Assembly (NCBI GenBank): GCA_032718475.1
Contig: JAUCBJ010006078.1
Span: 1-64,000, forward strand
Length of the DNA stretch: 64,000 bases
Origin: Nemertoderma westbladi
Taxonomy: Eukaryota > Xenacoelomorpha > Nemertodermatida > Nemertodermatidae
Reading direction: 5' to 3'
The position numbers were made by a program, and so were the translations under genes. This document shows, in pieces, positions 20,966 to 33,274 of this stretch. The notes below the pieces were generated by a model. That model saw nothing but the letters and a program-made list of their open reading frames with translations. It searched no databases and was not told the origin of the DNA. Each line of letters begins with the position of its first letter. Position 1 is the first letter of the stretch.

Positions 20966-23900
20966 ATCATCATTATGATTATCTAAGGACATGCGTAGAA
21001 CATTTATGCACGAGTTCAACAATTATGAACAAGAATGGTGCAAGTGTGTCTCCTCAGAGGACGCGTGTTCAATTTTGAACGTTAATAACTCGATCAATCC
21101 TCGATGAAATGTAACCAAACTTGGTAGACAAATAGTCTGTCAAAAGTTTAGAAATTTTCCAAGTTGAATTTGTTTGGGGCCTTCGTGCAGCACCAGTCTT
21201 ACTGACTTACAGTTATAATAAATTGATTTATCCAAAATTATAACGCTTGACATCAGCGGGTTGCTAGGAGACTAAATCAGCTGGGTTTCTGGCAAATTAC
21301 GAAATTACACTAATACCATTGTGGCCTATCTGCCTGTACCGCAGTACCGGTACTATACTCAATCCCTGAATCCAGGAATCCTGCAATTAGACAATACTGC
21401 AATTCCATACTGTGTTCGGTGTTTTACAGTACTGGCTGCCTGGTACCGCGGTACCGGTGCAGTGATTATAGATCACGTATACTGGTACAGGACAGGCCTA
21501 ATTTTATAGGCCCTCATTCAGTAATTAGCCATGCTTTGAGGGTCCGTTGGCGCCGTCCGCTGTACCGCCCTACCTGCCTTCTACTGTCAGACTGTAGAAC
21601 CGGACTGGTACCAATTGCCAACTACAGATCTAGATGTACCGGTACATACCAATCTGCCAATACAACAATAGCAATAGGCCTACCCCTCCTACCAACCATC
21701 CATCGACTCTGGACTCGGCAACCAGGCAACTGCAACCATGGAAGTTATGCGGACTAACCAGCTGACTGGCATTCTTAGTTCAGGTACCCACTACCACCAG
21801 AGTCTACCCAGCTGCCCAGAAAAGTGTTGGAATTGAAATCAAACAACTCACCACCAAGGCCGCCTCTGTCTGTTACCTCGACTTTCGGTATCGCTGCCGC
21901 TACGGCAAACTGGACTAACCGTAGCCGAGGATGAAATAATTCGGTTTTTTAATCTCACTCTCTCTGCCATCACCCAGTGCCCGGCGGTATTGAAATTGAC
22001 ACGCATTGTACAAGCAGTAGGCCTATTGCTCCGAATTTCCGGCTGGTTGGGTGCAACTGCTGCATCTACATTGCCATGTTTCCACACTATAACTCGGACT
22101 CATGAGGACGAGTGCTGCGTAGACTATTCCTATAAACCAAAACCATACCTGGCTTCGCCTATTGAACGCATCGGTAGTTATCAGTCTTCGTTTAAGAAAT
22201 ATATTTAAATACAAAACAGGGCGAACTCAACGTGGCTTATAATGAAGACGAGTACTGCGTTTATTATATTCCTATAAACCACATGGCTTCGCATATTGGA
22301 CGTGCGATTGGAAATAAGTTTATCCTACCCTCCGCCCCGTGGGTGGTAGATGTCGCGGTTATGTATTGGTTGGTAGGAAGGGGGGGGGGGGGGGGGGTGG
22401 TGCAGATTAAAAGGGCTGAACACGTACTGTCCCCCTTTCTTTGATTGATTAGCGGTGTGGTTGAATTTCTCAAACAAATACTGATTTTCTGATACAGTCG
22501 CTCAATTTTAATTTGTATCTCATAACTGGGCCTCGTGCTGCGCGAAGGCCCCACGAACGTGTATATTGTTATTATCCATTAATCCGTCAAGGATAGACAT
22601 TAATTCGATGGATCGAATAATTAATGTATGTTTAGGGGTAAATAAGAGCGTTGTGAAAAGGGGCTGGGCTGTGATGTCGGATGGGGTGGTGTAGAGTGAA
22701 GATTCATCTAATATAATGTAATCAATGCTATTCTAACAACTATCTTTCTTGACTTACAGTAGAATGATAATTACCTCCCATGCAAATGTGCATATTGCAA
22801 TAAAATATGAATATAATCATAAAAATAGCAATGATACTCTCCGCCTGATTTAAAATTCTTCACTATTTTAGTTATATCATCCATCAACAGCCTTATTAGT
22901 TATTTGTTATAAATAAACATAATATTTCACTCCTTCTTCATAGGCCTCTACTGCTGTGTTTCAAATTCAGCCACTGCACTGGTATGGCTGCGCGCGTTTA
23001 ATGTTATATAATTAAAGTATCCTCGTTTATTCTTGATCGTTAATATACAAGGGGCCTTCTGTAATTTAATTTAATACGATGTATAGGGCCTCGTATTTGC
23101 TGCGTATATTTGTGTATATGGGGAGGGGGCGAGGGCGGGGGGAGGGGGCTTTCACTGTGCTTTAACATTATATCTTATTTTTTTTACAACTAGTATACAA
23201 ACAATACCTGCGTTACAATATCAGCTCACAAGCAGGGCTGCTTTATCGCCTAGGCTCAAAATGCCTCATCCTTGGGGCCATGGCTTAAAAGAGGACACTA
23301 AATGTTAAAATAACCGATGAGTGGATGAGAAATTCAAAAGGCCCCACCCGGCACCTACCTTTCGTCTTAATTCCAAAAAGTTTAAATTTTCGCTCGCTTT
23401 GCTCGCGTTTGCTTCTGGCCAAACCTATTTTATAATACCATTATGGTGAAAATTATAACCAAAGCCTAAAAAAAAGCAATAGTTAATCACGAAGAAAGTT
23501 AGCAAATTTCGTCAATTTGTTTTATTTAGTTAAGCGGCTCTCTAGTTACATAACAAACATTCGAGAACACTAAATTATGTAACATTGAGTAAGGCAGTAT
23601 CAGGAGTTGAAATGTACAAAAATTGCAATCGCAGTAACCATGGAAGCAATAATATAGTAAAATACTACAATTCTATTTATTTTGAGCAACACTTATAAAT
23701 AAAATTACCGCATTACATGGGAAAAAAACTTAAACATTTTTTCTTCAGTATTCTCTGGACCCAACAACCTCGCTGACACTCGCTAAATAAAATGCCTCGA
23801 GAATATTGTAAAAAAGTTCTACATTTTTTCCCCATGTAATAAATAATTATTTTTCAACAATTCTCTATCGTTTTCTAACATTATTATTTTAAAATAAAAA

Positions 23901-24354
23901 ATTTAAAATAAAAAAATAAGAGCCATTTTTCACTCAACTTACAACACAAGCTTGTTATGTTATACCATAATAATAACTCTATATACAGTAGGCCTACGTC
24001 ATTGTTCATAAAAGAGCACTATATAGCTTTACGGCACGATTGATTTTGTCAAATAACAAAACGAGGGCCGTAATGGCTTTAAATTGCTAATTATGAACAA
24101 TGGATAATTTTATTTATTTGTGGGGATTTATTTGTAGTTATGCACTTAATCTTTCTAGATCAACCTAATAATGACGTGATGAAATTCTTAAATACATAAT
24201 AAATGTATGGCGTGGGGACATAGGCCTACTGAGAAATAATGTCGCACAACGGTATAAAGTTGGAAACTACAGTATGTCGCACTGGCGATTTGGTAGTGTG
24301 ACTTTTATTCCATACAAATAAATAAAAATATGATATCATATTTATGTTTTTCAG
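20966..24354. other. Intron before the last exon
   Basis: No exon is supported. It holds a 14-bp perfect palindrome ggtaccgcggtacc at 21442-21455 in a zone rich in accggt motifs. It also holds a diverged duplication of about 70 bp (22105-22165 and 22243-22305, both containing attcctataaacca), a poly-G run at about 22380-22397, and a G-rich stretch at 23118-23148. It ends with tatgtttttcag. Confidence 0.6.
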
Positions 24355-25109
24355 TTATATGGCAAACTTTGACTGGATCATTTAAGTGGGTGAGTGCTGG
24401 AAAAGCTGGTGTTTGGAGTATCGGCACTAATGATGCAATTTTCTACCGAGAAGGGACATACGGATCATGCAGTATTGGTACGAGATGGATAACTATCCCT
24501 GGGTCGCTCATCAATATTGCTGTTGGAAATGATATTGTTTGGGGAGTAAATGTAAACAATTACATTTACTGGCGACATGTCAGTCAGCAAAATCCAAGTG
24601 GCAGTGCCTGGGAAGAGATGGACCATGTTCATCACCTTTCATGGATAACCGTTGACTCAACCAGCAACGGAGTCTGGGGTATCAATCGTGATAAGCTTGT
24701 GTTGAAAAGATTAGGTATATCGGCCTCAAATCCTGTTGGAACATCATGGTATCCTATTACTGGTGCTAGCATGGCAGACATCAGCTTCGGACCAGCAGGG
24801 CTTTGGGGGATCAACTTAGGATACGCTCCATACTACATGCAAGGCACCTTTGGTTCCAATAATAATGTTGGAAGCTTTACAGGATGGGCAGCTGCAAACT
24901 GGCTAACGATTAGTTCAGGAGCAGATGGTACTTTATGGGCTACAAAGACAAACCATGAAATATACACAGCCACAGTGGAAGAAGGGAATATAAATCCAGT
25001 TTGGGAACGTGTAGGGAGTGGACTGAGGCATGTGAGCGCCAGTGATTGGAATGATGGGGTTTGGGGGGTGGATAATTCCGACTCGATAAAGTTTAAACAA
25101 TGTTCTTAA
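24355..25109 (+). CDS. Last exon: tectonin-repeat lectin domain
   Basis: It follows tgtttttcag, completes a Val codon with the EGF exon, and is open for 251 codons to TAA at 25107-25109. The protein is a series of beta-propeller-like repeats of about 35-40 residues with a G.WG(I/V)N core: GVWSIGTNDAIFYREG, IVWGVNVNNYIYWR, GVWGINRDKLVLKR, GLWGINLGYAPYYMQG, TLWATKTNHEIYTA and GVWGVDNSDSIKFKQ. Each is preceded by a W..I or W..V strand (WITVDS, WLTISSG). This is the tectonin/TECPR repeat pattern found in fish-egg lectins and tachylectin-1-like proteins, which bind bacterial or egg surface glycans. With FN2 and EGF modules upstream, an extracellular recognition protein is inferred. No polyadenylation signal AATAAA is seen soon after the stop. 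Confidence 0.85.
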
Positions 25110-25682
25110 GGTGAGAGTGTATTATTCAATCATAAATATATATACTGTACATAAATGCATAAATTTTTCTCAGTAATTCCATTCCAAAAAAAGTAAAAAT
25201 TACTAGTACAATTTTGAAACTCTAGCTGAAACTGAATGCTACCTAGAAGTAAACACTGCAATTATTTTAAATACTGAGGGTTCCATTGAAGCAAGATCAA
25301 AGCTTCCGAAATATTGGAAGAATACAGCACTACCAAAGCTACTACTTCTACAAACCTACAGTATAGACATAATCAGAAAATCTTGAGTAGTAATTACAAT
25401 ATATTTAATTGGATTAAAAGGATAAGAAATACAGTATTTAGAAAATATAATTACACCATAATAATTATATTTTCTATAACTAAAGAACTACGCAAACAAT
25501 GGTCGGCTGAAGTCAGTTAACGGACAGTTGGCTGATAAGTCGGTTTCGCTGACGAGGGTTAAAAAGGTTCCAAAGCTAGCACGGCAGTATAGAGTAAATG
25601 ATGAAGGATCTGAGGTGATAAACCAACCCAAGAAGCACCACTTTAAACTTACGCCCATCATGCTTCTGAATTTTGCTTAAGG
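25110..25682. other. 3' flank of the lectin-like gene
   Basis: AT-rich sequence probably including the 3' untranslated region. No clear polyadenylation signal, coding segment or repeat is seen until the minisatellite at 25683. Confidence 0.5.
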
Positions 25683-25985
25683 GCCAGCATGGCTAATATA
25701 ATTTTCTGGTTAATGGCCAGCATGGCTAATATAATTTATTGGTTAATGGCCAGCATGGCTAATATAATTTTTTGGTTAATGGCCAGCATGGCCAATATAA
25801 TATATTGTTTAAGGGCCAGCATGGCTAATATAATTTATGGTTAATGGCCAGCATGGCTAATATAATATATATTGGTTAAGGGCCAGCATGGCTAATATAA
25901 TTTTTTGGTTAATGGCCAGCATGGCCAATATAATAAATTGGTTAAGGGCCAGCATGACTAATTTAATTTATTGGTTAATGGTCAG
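25683..25985 (+). repeat. 33-bp minisatellite, about nine units
   Basis: A unit of about 33 bp, ggccagcatggctaatataa plus a variable ttt(a/t)ttggttaat end, repeats from 25683 to the edge of the LTR at 25986. Copies differ by a few substitutions and small indels. The last unit runs straight into the LTR start. Confidence 0.85.
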
Positions 25986-26639
25986 TGTAAGCGGATTCAA
26001 TTCCCTTACATTACCCACCCGAAAATGGGACCAGTGGCATTTTACCAATATAGTTGGCGATATGAGATTACCAATAATAATCTCGCCTCATAACCAACTC
26101 GGGGGGGGGGGGGGGGACACAGGCCCTAAAGCCACAGAGAGAGGTCAGATGTCAAACCACCTCAGAGGGAGAACCAGCTAGTTGAGGCTAGCAGCAGGGG
26201 GTAACACCTACAGGGAGTGCCAAAGTGACAATTAGTATATTTGCCAATAGCGGGCAGGGGAGCACGTGGGGAAAGATAGGAAAGCATCCATTGGCTAGCG
26301 AAGGCCAAAGTAGAGTAGAGGTGAAACCAATATATATGTGTATCAATCATATAGTTATCCTGATTACTGATTTACCGGTCAGTTCATTAATCACACAGTT
26401 AGGGACCAGCAATAGATTAGACCGTCATTTCATACACTGCTGTCATCATTCTGTATTGCAATTCCTACTATTGTTTGTTATACATACTGTGCTATTATCA
26501 TTGGAACATTAACATCGAGAAACACAAACTCTGTTATTTTCCCGACGGCCTTCGGCCAAAGATATTAGTCCAGCAGCCCAGCAGAGAAGTGACGCGAACA
26601 ACCTAACCCTGTCGGGATCTTTGAACTCAATCCTGTCAC
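25986..26639 (+). mobile_element. LTR of a + strand BEL/Pao-type element
   Basis: This 654-bp LTR begins TGTAAGCGGATTCAATTC and ends CCTGTCACA. It contains a poly-G run (26101-26116) and a gagattaccaataataatct inverted repeat at about 26063. The same LTR family occurs in the opposite orientation at 29659-30283, 58541-59091 and 59092-59744, which fixes both ends. It is followed by leader and gag in the same orientation, so it is the 5' LTR of a truncated element. Confidence 0.8.
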
Positions 26640-28373
26640 AGTCTAAACTAGCGACTTCCAACAACAACTGTGACCACAATCCAAAGATAAGTGAAGGAAA
26701 CCAAACGCCCTGAGAATCGGAGGAAGAAAGAATGCCGCCGCGGACCCCGGACGACACCAACCAAAAGATCTGAGATGCCGCTACGAGACGATACCAGCCC
26801 ACCACCCCGGATTCGCCAATGAGGGACGATCCGCATACCCAAGAGGAGGGCGGCCGACAACAACGAGGAGGGAAAGTCAACGATGAGTCGACGCGAGATG
26901 ACGACGGCGGTCAGAGTACCGAAGTTGCCGGCCAGCCACAGGCTGAGGGCAATGGACGCCCCACCGGAATGGCAACGGTGGGGCTGCTGGTACGACGCCA
27001 GACGAGGAGGGAAGGTAGAGTCTACGAGGAGGACGTTGGGACGAGTGATTGCTTGCGATGGGCATACAACACCACTTAGAAACTACTAAAAGAGGCTAAG
27101 GAGGGGAGAAAGGTAGACCAGCCTAAATTATACAAGAGACTAGGTGAGTCAAACAAACATTTTCGTTACTTAGTCCGTTTTGGACAGGGAGAACTGGCGA
27201 GTGAGAGAGCGAGGGGGGTCGCCACAGAACTGTTTGAATTGTGGCAGTCCGAGGTAATGGAACCAGATGTAGTGTATGTAGGCCTTACTTAGTGGATGCC
27301 AGGGGAATTAAGTTAGTAGGTTGGGCGGACCCGCATGACGGCGAATCCGAGGTTAACCTCGAGGATTCGGTGTTGTCGGTGAGTAGGAACCCCAGTAAAC
27401 AGGGGAAAATTAGAAGGACAGAGAGGCGACGGGAGTCCGTCGCGACCGATAAGTCCGCTACATCCTCCGCGAAAGCAAGAAGGGTGTTAGAGATAGATCT
27501 GGCGTGTCAACTAGACATTGTGGCGCTGGATCAAAAGGAACTGGAAAGGCAGTTAGATGAGGGAACTGCGTTGTTAGAGAGGGAGAGGGAATTAGCGAGA
27601 GAGTGTAAAGAGAGGGCTGAGAAGGTGGCGAGAAACTATAGGGAGCGGGAAGAGAGAGAGATGAATGAGCGTAGAGAGCGTGAGGAGCGGGAGGCAAGAG
27701 TGGAAAACGAGCGCAAAGAGCGGGAGGCGAGAGAGATAAACGAGCGAAAAGAGTGGGAGGCGAAAGTGGAGAATGAGCGTAGAAAGCGGGAGGCGAGGGA
27801 GACATAATTAGCCAACCAGAGTATGAGGGAGGATAGAGAGAGAGAGAGAGAGCGGGCAAGCAGATGTGGGATGATATGCATACGCGGCTGAGGGGGTTAA
27901 TGCAGTATCAAGCGAAGCAAAAGCGCCTGTTAGAATTGGCAAAAATGGGACTATCGGAGAGTGAGGCTGGTTCGGGTAGTATTTACGAGGAACCAGAGGT
28001 AATGCAAACCTTTGTTATTACCACACTTACAGGTACCCGGCGACAGACCCAGGACTGGTGTGACCATACGGGCAGGGGGGGGGGGGGGGTAATAATAATA
28101 ATACGTTAGAGGGAGTTAATATTAATAGTACCGTAATAGACAACCCTAATCAAACCTTTCTTGCAGGAAATAATGTTTTACCTGGTAACAATAACCCTAA
28201 TTTAAATGTGCAAAATAATCTAAATAATATAAATAATTCTGAGCAAAATAATTTAAATAATTTAAATAATAATTTAGGTAACAATAATACGTTAAATAAC
28301 CCTGAAGAAATTAATCAAAATAATATTATTAATAACGGTGTAACAAATCAAGGCGAAATTAATAACGGTGCTA
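26640..28373 (+). pseudogene. Truncated gag of the + strand BEL/Pao-type element
   Basis: After a leader to about 26818, broken frames encode an acidic/basic N-terminus (RRQTRREGRVYEEDVG), then KLLKEAKEGRKVDQPKLY and HFRYLVRFGQGELASERARG. The frame at 27241-27804 gives YLVDARGIKLVGWADPH, DIVALDQKELERQLDEGTAL and a long Arg/Glu coiled-coil region. After stops, MWDDMHTRLRGLMQYQAKQK (27864) follows, and then an Asn-rich tract (28140-28370). The same order is seen in element X (54347-56416, - strand). It has frameshifts near 27080 and 27280 and stops at about 27805, and it is cut off at the TTAA element at 28374. Confidence 0.7.
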
Positions 28374-28377
28374 TTAA

Positions 28378-28594
28378 CCCTATTAAACCCGGGGGGGGGG
28401 TCAATATGACCCCCCCGTGGTTTTTTTATTATAATTCTGAAACAAACGCAGTTGGAAATCTGAAATTTTATGACTTTTCCTAAAAATCAGACGTTTTCGT
28501 AAATATTTGTAGATTTTAGAGGGGGGAGGGTCAATATGACCCCCCCCCCCCCCCCGGTATTTGTACAACATTTTATAGCCCGGTACTAATAGGG
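28378..28594 (-). mobile_element. 217-bp MITE, deletion derivative of the piggyBac-like element
   Basis: It is flanked by TTAA at 28374-28377 and 28595-28598. It begins CCCTATTAAACCCGGG and ends CCGGTACTAATAGGG, the reverse of the ends at 16757-18322. About 130 bp next to one end and 80 bp next to the other match the long element. The interior is missing, with the junction around cctaaaaatcagacg (28480-28495), where the parental breakpoints share gattttt. It inserted at a TTAA within the Asn-rich gag sequence. Confidence 0.85.
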
Positions 28595-28598
28595 TTAA

Positions 28599-29658
28599 GC
28601 CCCACTGTGTACCCCCATTCACCCTATAGTTTCATTTTTTAACCCTACTTTTGGCACTTTTTTGAGACGTTTTTTGAAAATTACATTTCATAAATTACAA
28701 TTTGCAAAATAAATATTTTTGAGTTACACCTGTTTTTTGATGTTCGCAATTAGATGGAATTCAAATAAAATAAGTTAGAAATTTCAAACTTGTTTTTTCG
28801 GCAAGTGCAAAATTTTGGTAGCAGCACCAAATTTGAAAATACGTCGATTTTGTAAATAGGTTGTTTGAACCTTTTTTTTTGCGCAATATGGTTTTTTTGG
28901 GATTCTCTTTTCGATTGAATGTTTACGAGTTGCACCATATATATCAATATTGTATTTTTCGATGCTATGTGCAAAATTTGAAGCAAGCACGAAATTTTAA
29001 AATCTATTCAATAGTTAATTTGATTATGACAACTTATCTCTTGCATTTTAGAGGATTATGGGGGTTCTGAATTCAATGGAATAAATAATTATATAACTAG
29101 ACATCTCAAACTTACAAATGTACAAAATGTGGTCATAGCGCAATATTTTGAAACCTATCAAATATATAAATTTATCGTGTCACCTTGTTACTTGCGTTAT
29201 ACAGTACGGGTTTGTGATGTTTCTGAATTCAATTGATTAAGTAAAAATTAAGTTTTCTACACGAAATTTTCAAATTGTATTTTTCGGCGGCTTAAAATCA
29301 GGCGGCAAATCGGCGACAAATCAATAGATACAGTAGTATCATCTTGTTTCTTGAAAAAAAATGTTTTATTTTTCTACTCCATCCCCATTAGGTATTCAAA
29401 ACCTCCAAAATTCTAGCTACTGTTGATAGAGAGGGAAATTCTGTATATAAGGGGTTAAATTTCTATGACAATTGGATTTATAGATTTGGAGAAACGTGTA
29501 CCCAAGTAAGTACACTACGAGTCGCGATATCTCGAATGGTGTAAATGAGGACCCAATTTCACAACCGCATTAGCTTATATATATAATACAACCTTTAGTA
29601 TAGGTTTTGATCGACTGCTCTTTTCTGTTCTGCTGTAGAAAATTCTGAAATTCCTGGA
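28599..29658 (-). repeat. Reverse-oriented copies of the 163-bp satellite, and flank
   Basis: From ttaaccctacttttggcac at 28640 to about 29330, the sequence is the reverse of the satellite at 17220-18060, with units centred near 28812, 28975 and 29138 (163-bp spacing). The palindromic centres are decayed. 29331-29658 is unassigned AT-rich sequence before the LTR. This is a broken, older copy of the piggyBac-like element's interior. Confidence 0.65.
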
Positions 29659-30283
29659 TGAGACGGGATCGTAGATCCCGACCGGGTTAGATTAAGTATG
29701 GGTCACCGTTCTGCTGGGGCTGTTGAGCTACTGGTCGTTTTGGCCCAAGGCCGTCGGGGAAAATAACAGAGTTTAGTGTTTCTCAATATTAATGTTCCGA
29801 ATGATAATAGCCAGAATCAGTATGGAATGAATATCCTGATACAGAATGACAGCAGAAAATACACAGATATTAATTGGTGATGTTGGTGGCGGTGATGGTC
29901 ATAAACTATGACCGGTCTGCAACTCTGTGATTAATGAACTGACCGGTAAATCAGTAATACAGAATAGTCATAGAATAGAATAGTTATTGGTTTCACCTCT
30001 TACTCTACTTGGCCTTCTGTACCCAGTGAATGCTTTCCTATCCCTGTTCACGTGCTTCCCTCCCTGCTATTGCCTAATATAATAATTGTCACTTTGGCAC
30101 CTCCAAGGTGGTTTGACCTCTCATCTCTCTCTGTGGCTTTAGGGCTTGTGTCGCCCCCCCCCCCCCCAAAGTTGGTTATGAGACGAGATTACTATTGGTA
30201 ATCTCGTATCCCCAACTATATTAGTAAAATGCCACTGGTCCCATTTTCGGGTGGATAATGTAATGGAATTGAATCCGCTTACA
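29659..30283 (-). mobile_element. 3' LTR of element X
   Basis: A 625-bp LTR in reverse orientation (+ strand reads tgagacgggatcgtagatcc ... gaatccgcttaca). Directly beyond it the - strand reads gatagcatgggtgggag, a purine-rich tract adjoining the LTR, as expected for the polypurine primer site next to a 3' LTR. Its 5' partner is inferred to be the truncated LTR at 58541-59091, about 29 kb away, because element Y inserted between them. Confidence 0.75.
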
Positions 30284-31488
30284 CTCCCACCCATGCTATC
30301 TTCCCGGTGAGAAGATAGCATCAACCTTAAGTGCGCTTCAATTCCGCTGGAACCCAATCTAATATCGGGTGTGGGGTGGAGTTCTTTTCTCGGGGTCGGC
30401 TTTCCAGACCGCCTCCCTGGATGTGTTATTACTACCCATCCTTGGTGCAATCGCGAGCTAAGTTGCACCAAGGCATCTGATGTCTCTGTATTGGACAATT
30501 GTGCTCTCTCCTCACACAATTTTCTACAACCTCACTCTAATTTTCCTCACGTACCTCGTTGTCCCTTACTCTCACTCTCATCTTCCTTACGGACCTCGCT
30601 GTCCCTTAGTCTCACGTCGATCCCTTGGGACTCTTCCCCTCTCACTGCTCGCTCCCCACACTTGAATTGCACTCCTTTCACTCACTCACGTGTCAACACC
30701 TCCTCTCCATACTTCCCCCGATTCTCCATTTTCGTTTTCATTCTCCATACACTTATTGGGTCCCATGCATGTGCGCATCATGTTAGTGGGATCCGTCTAA
30801 GTCTTGTCCTACATATCGTACATATCATATGAGTTGTATATAATAATTAATTATTATATTATGTATTATATGTATTATATTATATGCCCGTCTATACGAC
30901 GCATCTTAACCCCCCCCCCCCTTTCAGAGGTGATATGACCCGTCACTCCCGGTCCCGTCCGTTCATGCTCTCTCCGCCTTTCACTTCCTTACTAACCTTT
31001 CCACCATCACGAACTTTTCCTGCGCTCACCCAATTGGTGGGGCCTTACAAAGGCTCAATTTAAGTGAGTGCCGTTAAACAAGATGTTACAATATACCATA
31101 CTCTACTTTCTTACTATGTGGCGCTCTCAGTGCCCACAACTTATAACTCTTATGGTACTATGTACCCTACTACTTCTATGGTATACCTACATACCATACT
31201 CTCTACTCTCTTACTTCTAACTCTTATGGTACTATGTACCCTGCTACTCTCATGGTATGTCTATATACCACACTCCCTATTCTCTAACTTCTAACTCTTA
31301 CATTACTATGTACCCTGCTACTACTCTCATGGTATGTCTATATACCACACTCCCTATTCTCTAACTACTTCAATGGTATGCCTATATACCATACTCTCTA
31401 CTACTACTATTTCTATGGTATGCCTATATATCATAGTCTCTCTACTACTTTGTGCTACGTACTATCTACTACTAATACTTTCTACTAT
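30284..31488 (-). mobile_element. 3' internal noncoding region of element X
   Basis: It starts with the purine tract and an inverted repeat (ctatcttcccggtgagaaga), then a C/T-rich stretch. From 31064 it has tandem blocks around ctatggtatacctacatacc and tactatgtaccctgctac. The same order follows the 3' LTR of element Z (59745-62500). It stops abruptly at 31488, where element Y begins. Matching sequence resumes near 49033 (ctatcttacttcttatttta). No coding segment is supported. Confidence 0.7.
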
Positions 31489-33274
31489 TGTAAGGGTCCA
31501 GTAGTATACCGCTTACCAGATCCTAGTAACGATGTATCTTACTATGAGACTCTAGTAATGTATACGGGCTTGTACAGTATCTGACAACAAATCCCAGTCC
31601 AGGATATCTAAACAAACAGATACAATACACAAACGACTACTGGCGAGGAACAGAGCCTAGTATCTATTCTATGTACGTGAGCGGGTTTAATGCCTACGTA
31701 CTAGACAAAAGGATACCTGTCCTCTAACCGGTGAGGCAGATGTACAGTTACAGTAACAGACCAAACTCACGGGAAAACAATCCCCGCGCAGCGAATCCTA
31801 ACTATCACTGACAGTCCTAAATACAGTAACTTGCCGCGGTGTGATTTATATGGTTTATATACGAGCTAGGTGGTTAACAGACCTAGTGTAACAATGCTGA
31901 TTACCCCTGTCTAAATCAGCCTAAAAGGTCGTGCCTAAATGTAAGGATAACTGATCCCCCTGTACGAAATCAGTCTAAAGGGTCAGGCCTAAATGTAACA
32001 ATACTGCTGGACAGAAATCAACAGTTTAATAACGAAAATGAAATACTCTATCTTGCCGCAACTAAATCAGATCCTAATTTTACAAATACAGATAATTTCT
32101 ACCCAAAATAATGTACAGTGCGCTATAGCTAGTAGAACTTTAAAGGGCAATATGTTTTAGGGCGTGTGTGTGTGGGTGTGTTACAAATAAAACAATTTCG
32201 TGTAATTCCTTTACTAGGTTTTAGTGATTTTCTGACTAAATGATACCGTGCGCTAGCTACTAAAATAAACTAGTCGCGTTTGTAGAACTTTATACTCACA
32301 AATGACGTCAAAGCTCTCTCCTTCCTATCCACAACCCAATGGGCAACCACAGTGTTAGTAACTACACCCGTGATCGGCACTAATACCAGATTCTGGTTGT
32401 AAGATAAGGAATAGGGGTTAATTGCTACCGTACGTTAGCTGATCTGGTATACTAATTTAATTCTAGAACTTTGTTGCTGCGGTAGTTAGCAGCAATACCT
32501 ATCAGTACGTGGCAAGGCGCGGTAGGATATTAATAAACCTCCATAGGCCAAGCAGTGTGCCGGTAGCAGAAATACTCCTTGCCTGATCAAATAGCTAACT
32601 CCAGACAGGGGGGGGGGGGGGGGTACTAATGTACGTTCTACAAAGCGAACCGGTACCAAACAGTCAGTGCTACGAATCACTAAATTATGGAACATATGCT
32701 GTCCGTACCTAATATGTACTCGCGTACTGACGAATGGCAATAGTTCGCACCTGTAGGAAGTACAGGTTAACCCAGGGGTTCGTAGGACTGACAAAGGGGG
32801 GGGGGTGTTTCTGTCTGAATATAATTATTTGATCCTAAATTTGCGGCGTCCAGTACGGCGTCACGCTTACCCTGATCTATAAGTCTTACCTTCTCACAAA
32901 GCGGGCGCTGCATAGCAAGTGGAGTATTTCGAAGGGCAAAGGGGGTGCGCGGTCAATCCAAATGTGGGCGCTAGTGTGTTGTGGACATCTCTTCCCTGCG
33001 TTGCTTACCGCCTAACGGTCTAGGCTGCCATCTCCCTGATGTTTGGCTGTCCCAAAGTTGGACCAAAAGAAAACATGTTCAGGAATTTGCAGTATATTTA
33101 CAGTTTTTACAAAGGATTTATCAAAATAAAGTTTCAACAAGAAACCGAAATAACTAATAACAATTTAGAATAACGTTATAAGGAGAATTTTACAAAGTGG
33201 TAAGAAGTCGTAGAAGGTGATAACCGAAGGCAAACCGGCCTTTTATACTAAATATCGCACATGGAAACTAAACA
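31489..33274 (-). mobile_element. 3' LTR of element Y
   Basis: 1786-bp direct repeat of 46749-48561. On the + strand it begins tgtaagggtccagtagtata and ends atggaaactaaaca, giving TG..CA ends in either reading. Differences from the other LTR are a handful of substitutions, homopolymer lengths (poly-G at about 32608 and 32797), an extra 9-bp stretch near 32690, and absence of a 33-bp stretch present near 48140. It contains a gtgtgtgtgtgggtgtg run at about 32165. Confidence 0.85.

Noticed and set aside
21442-21455. Palindrome ggtaccgcggtacc as a regulatory site
   Set aside because: Related accggt/ggtacc motifs are frequent throughout the window; no other support for function.
25683-25985. CRISPR-like array
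   Set aside because: Units are contiguous tandem repeats without unique spacers, in a eukaryotic context.
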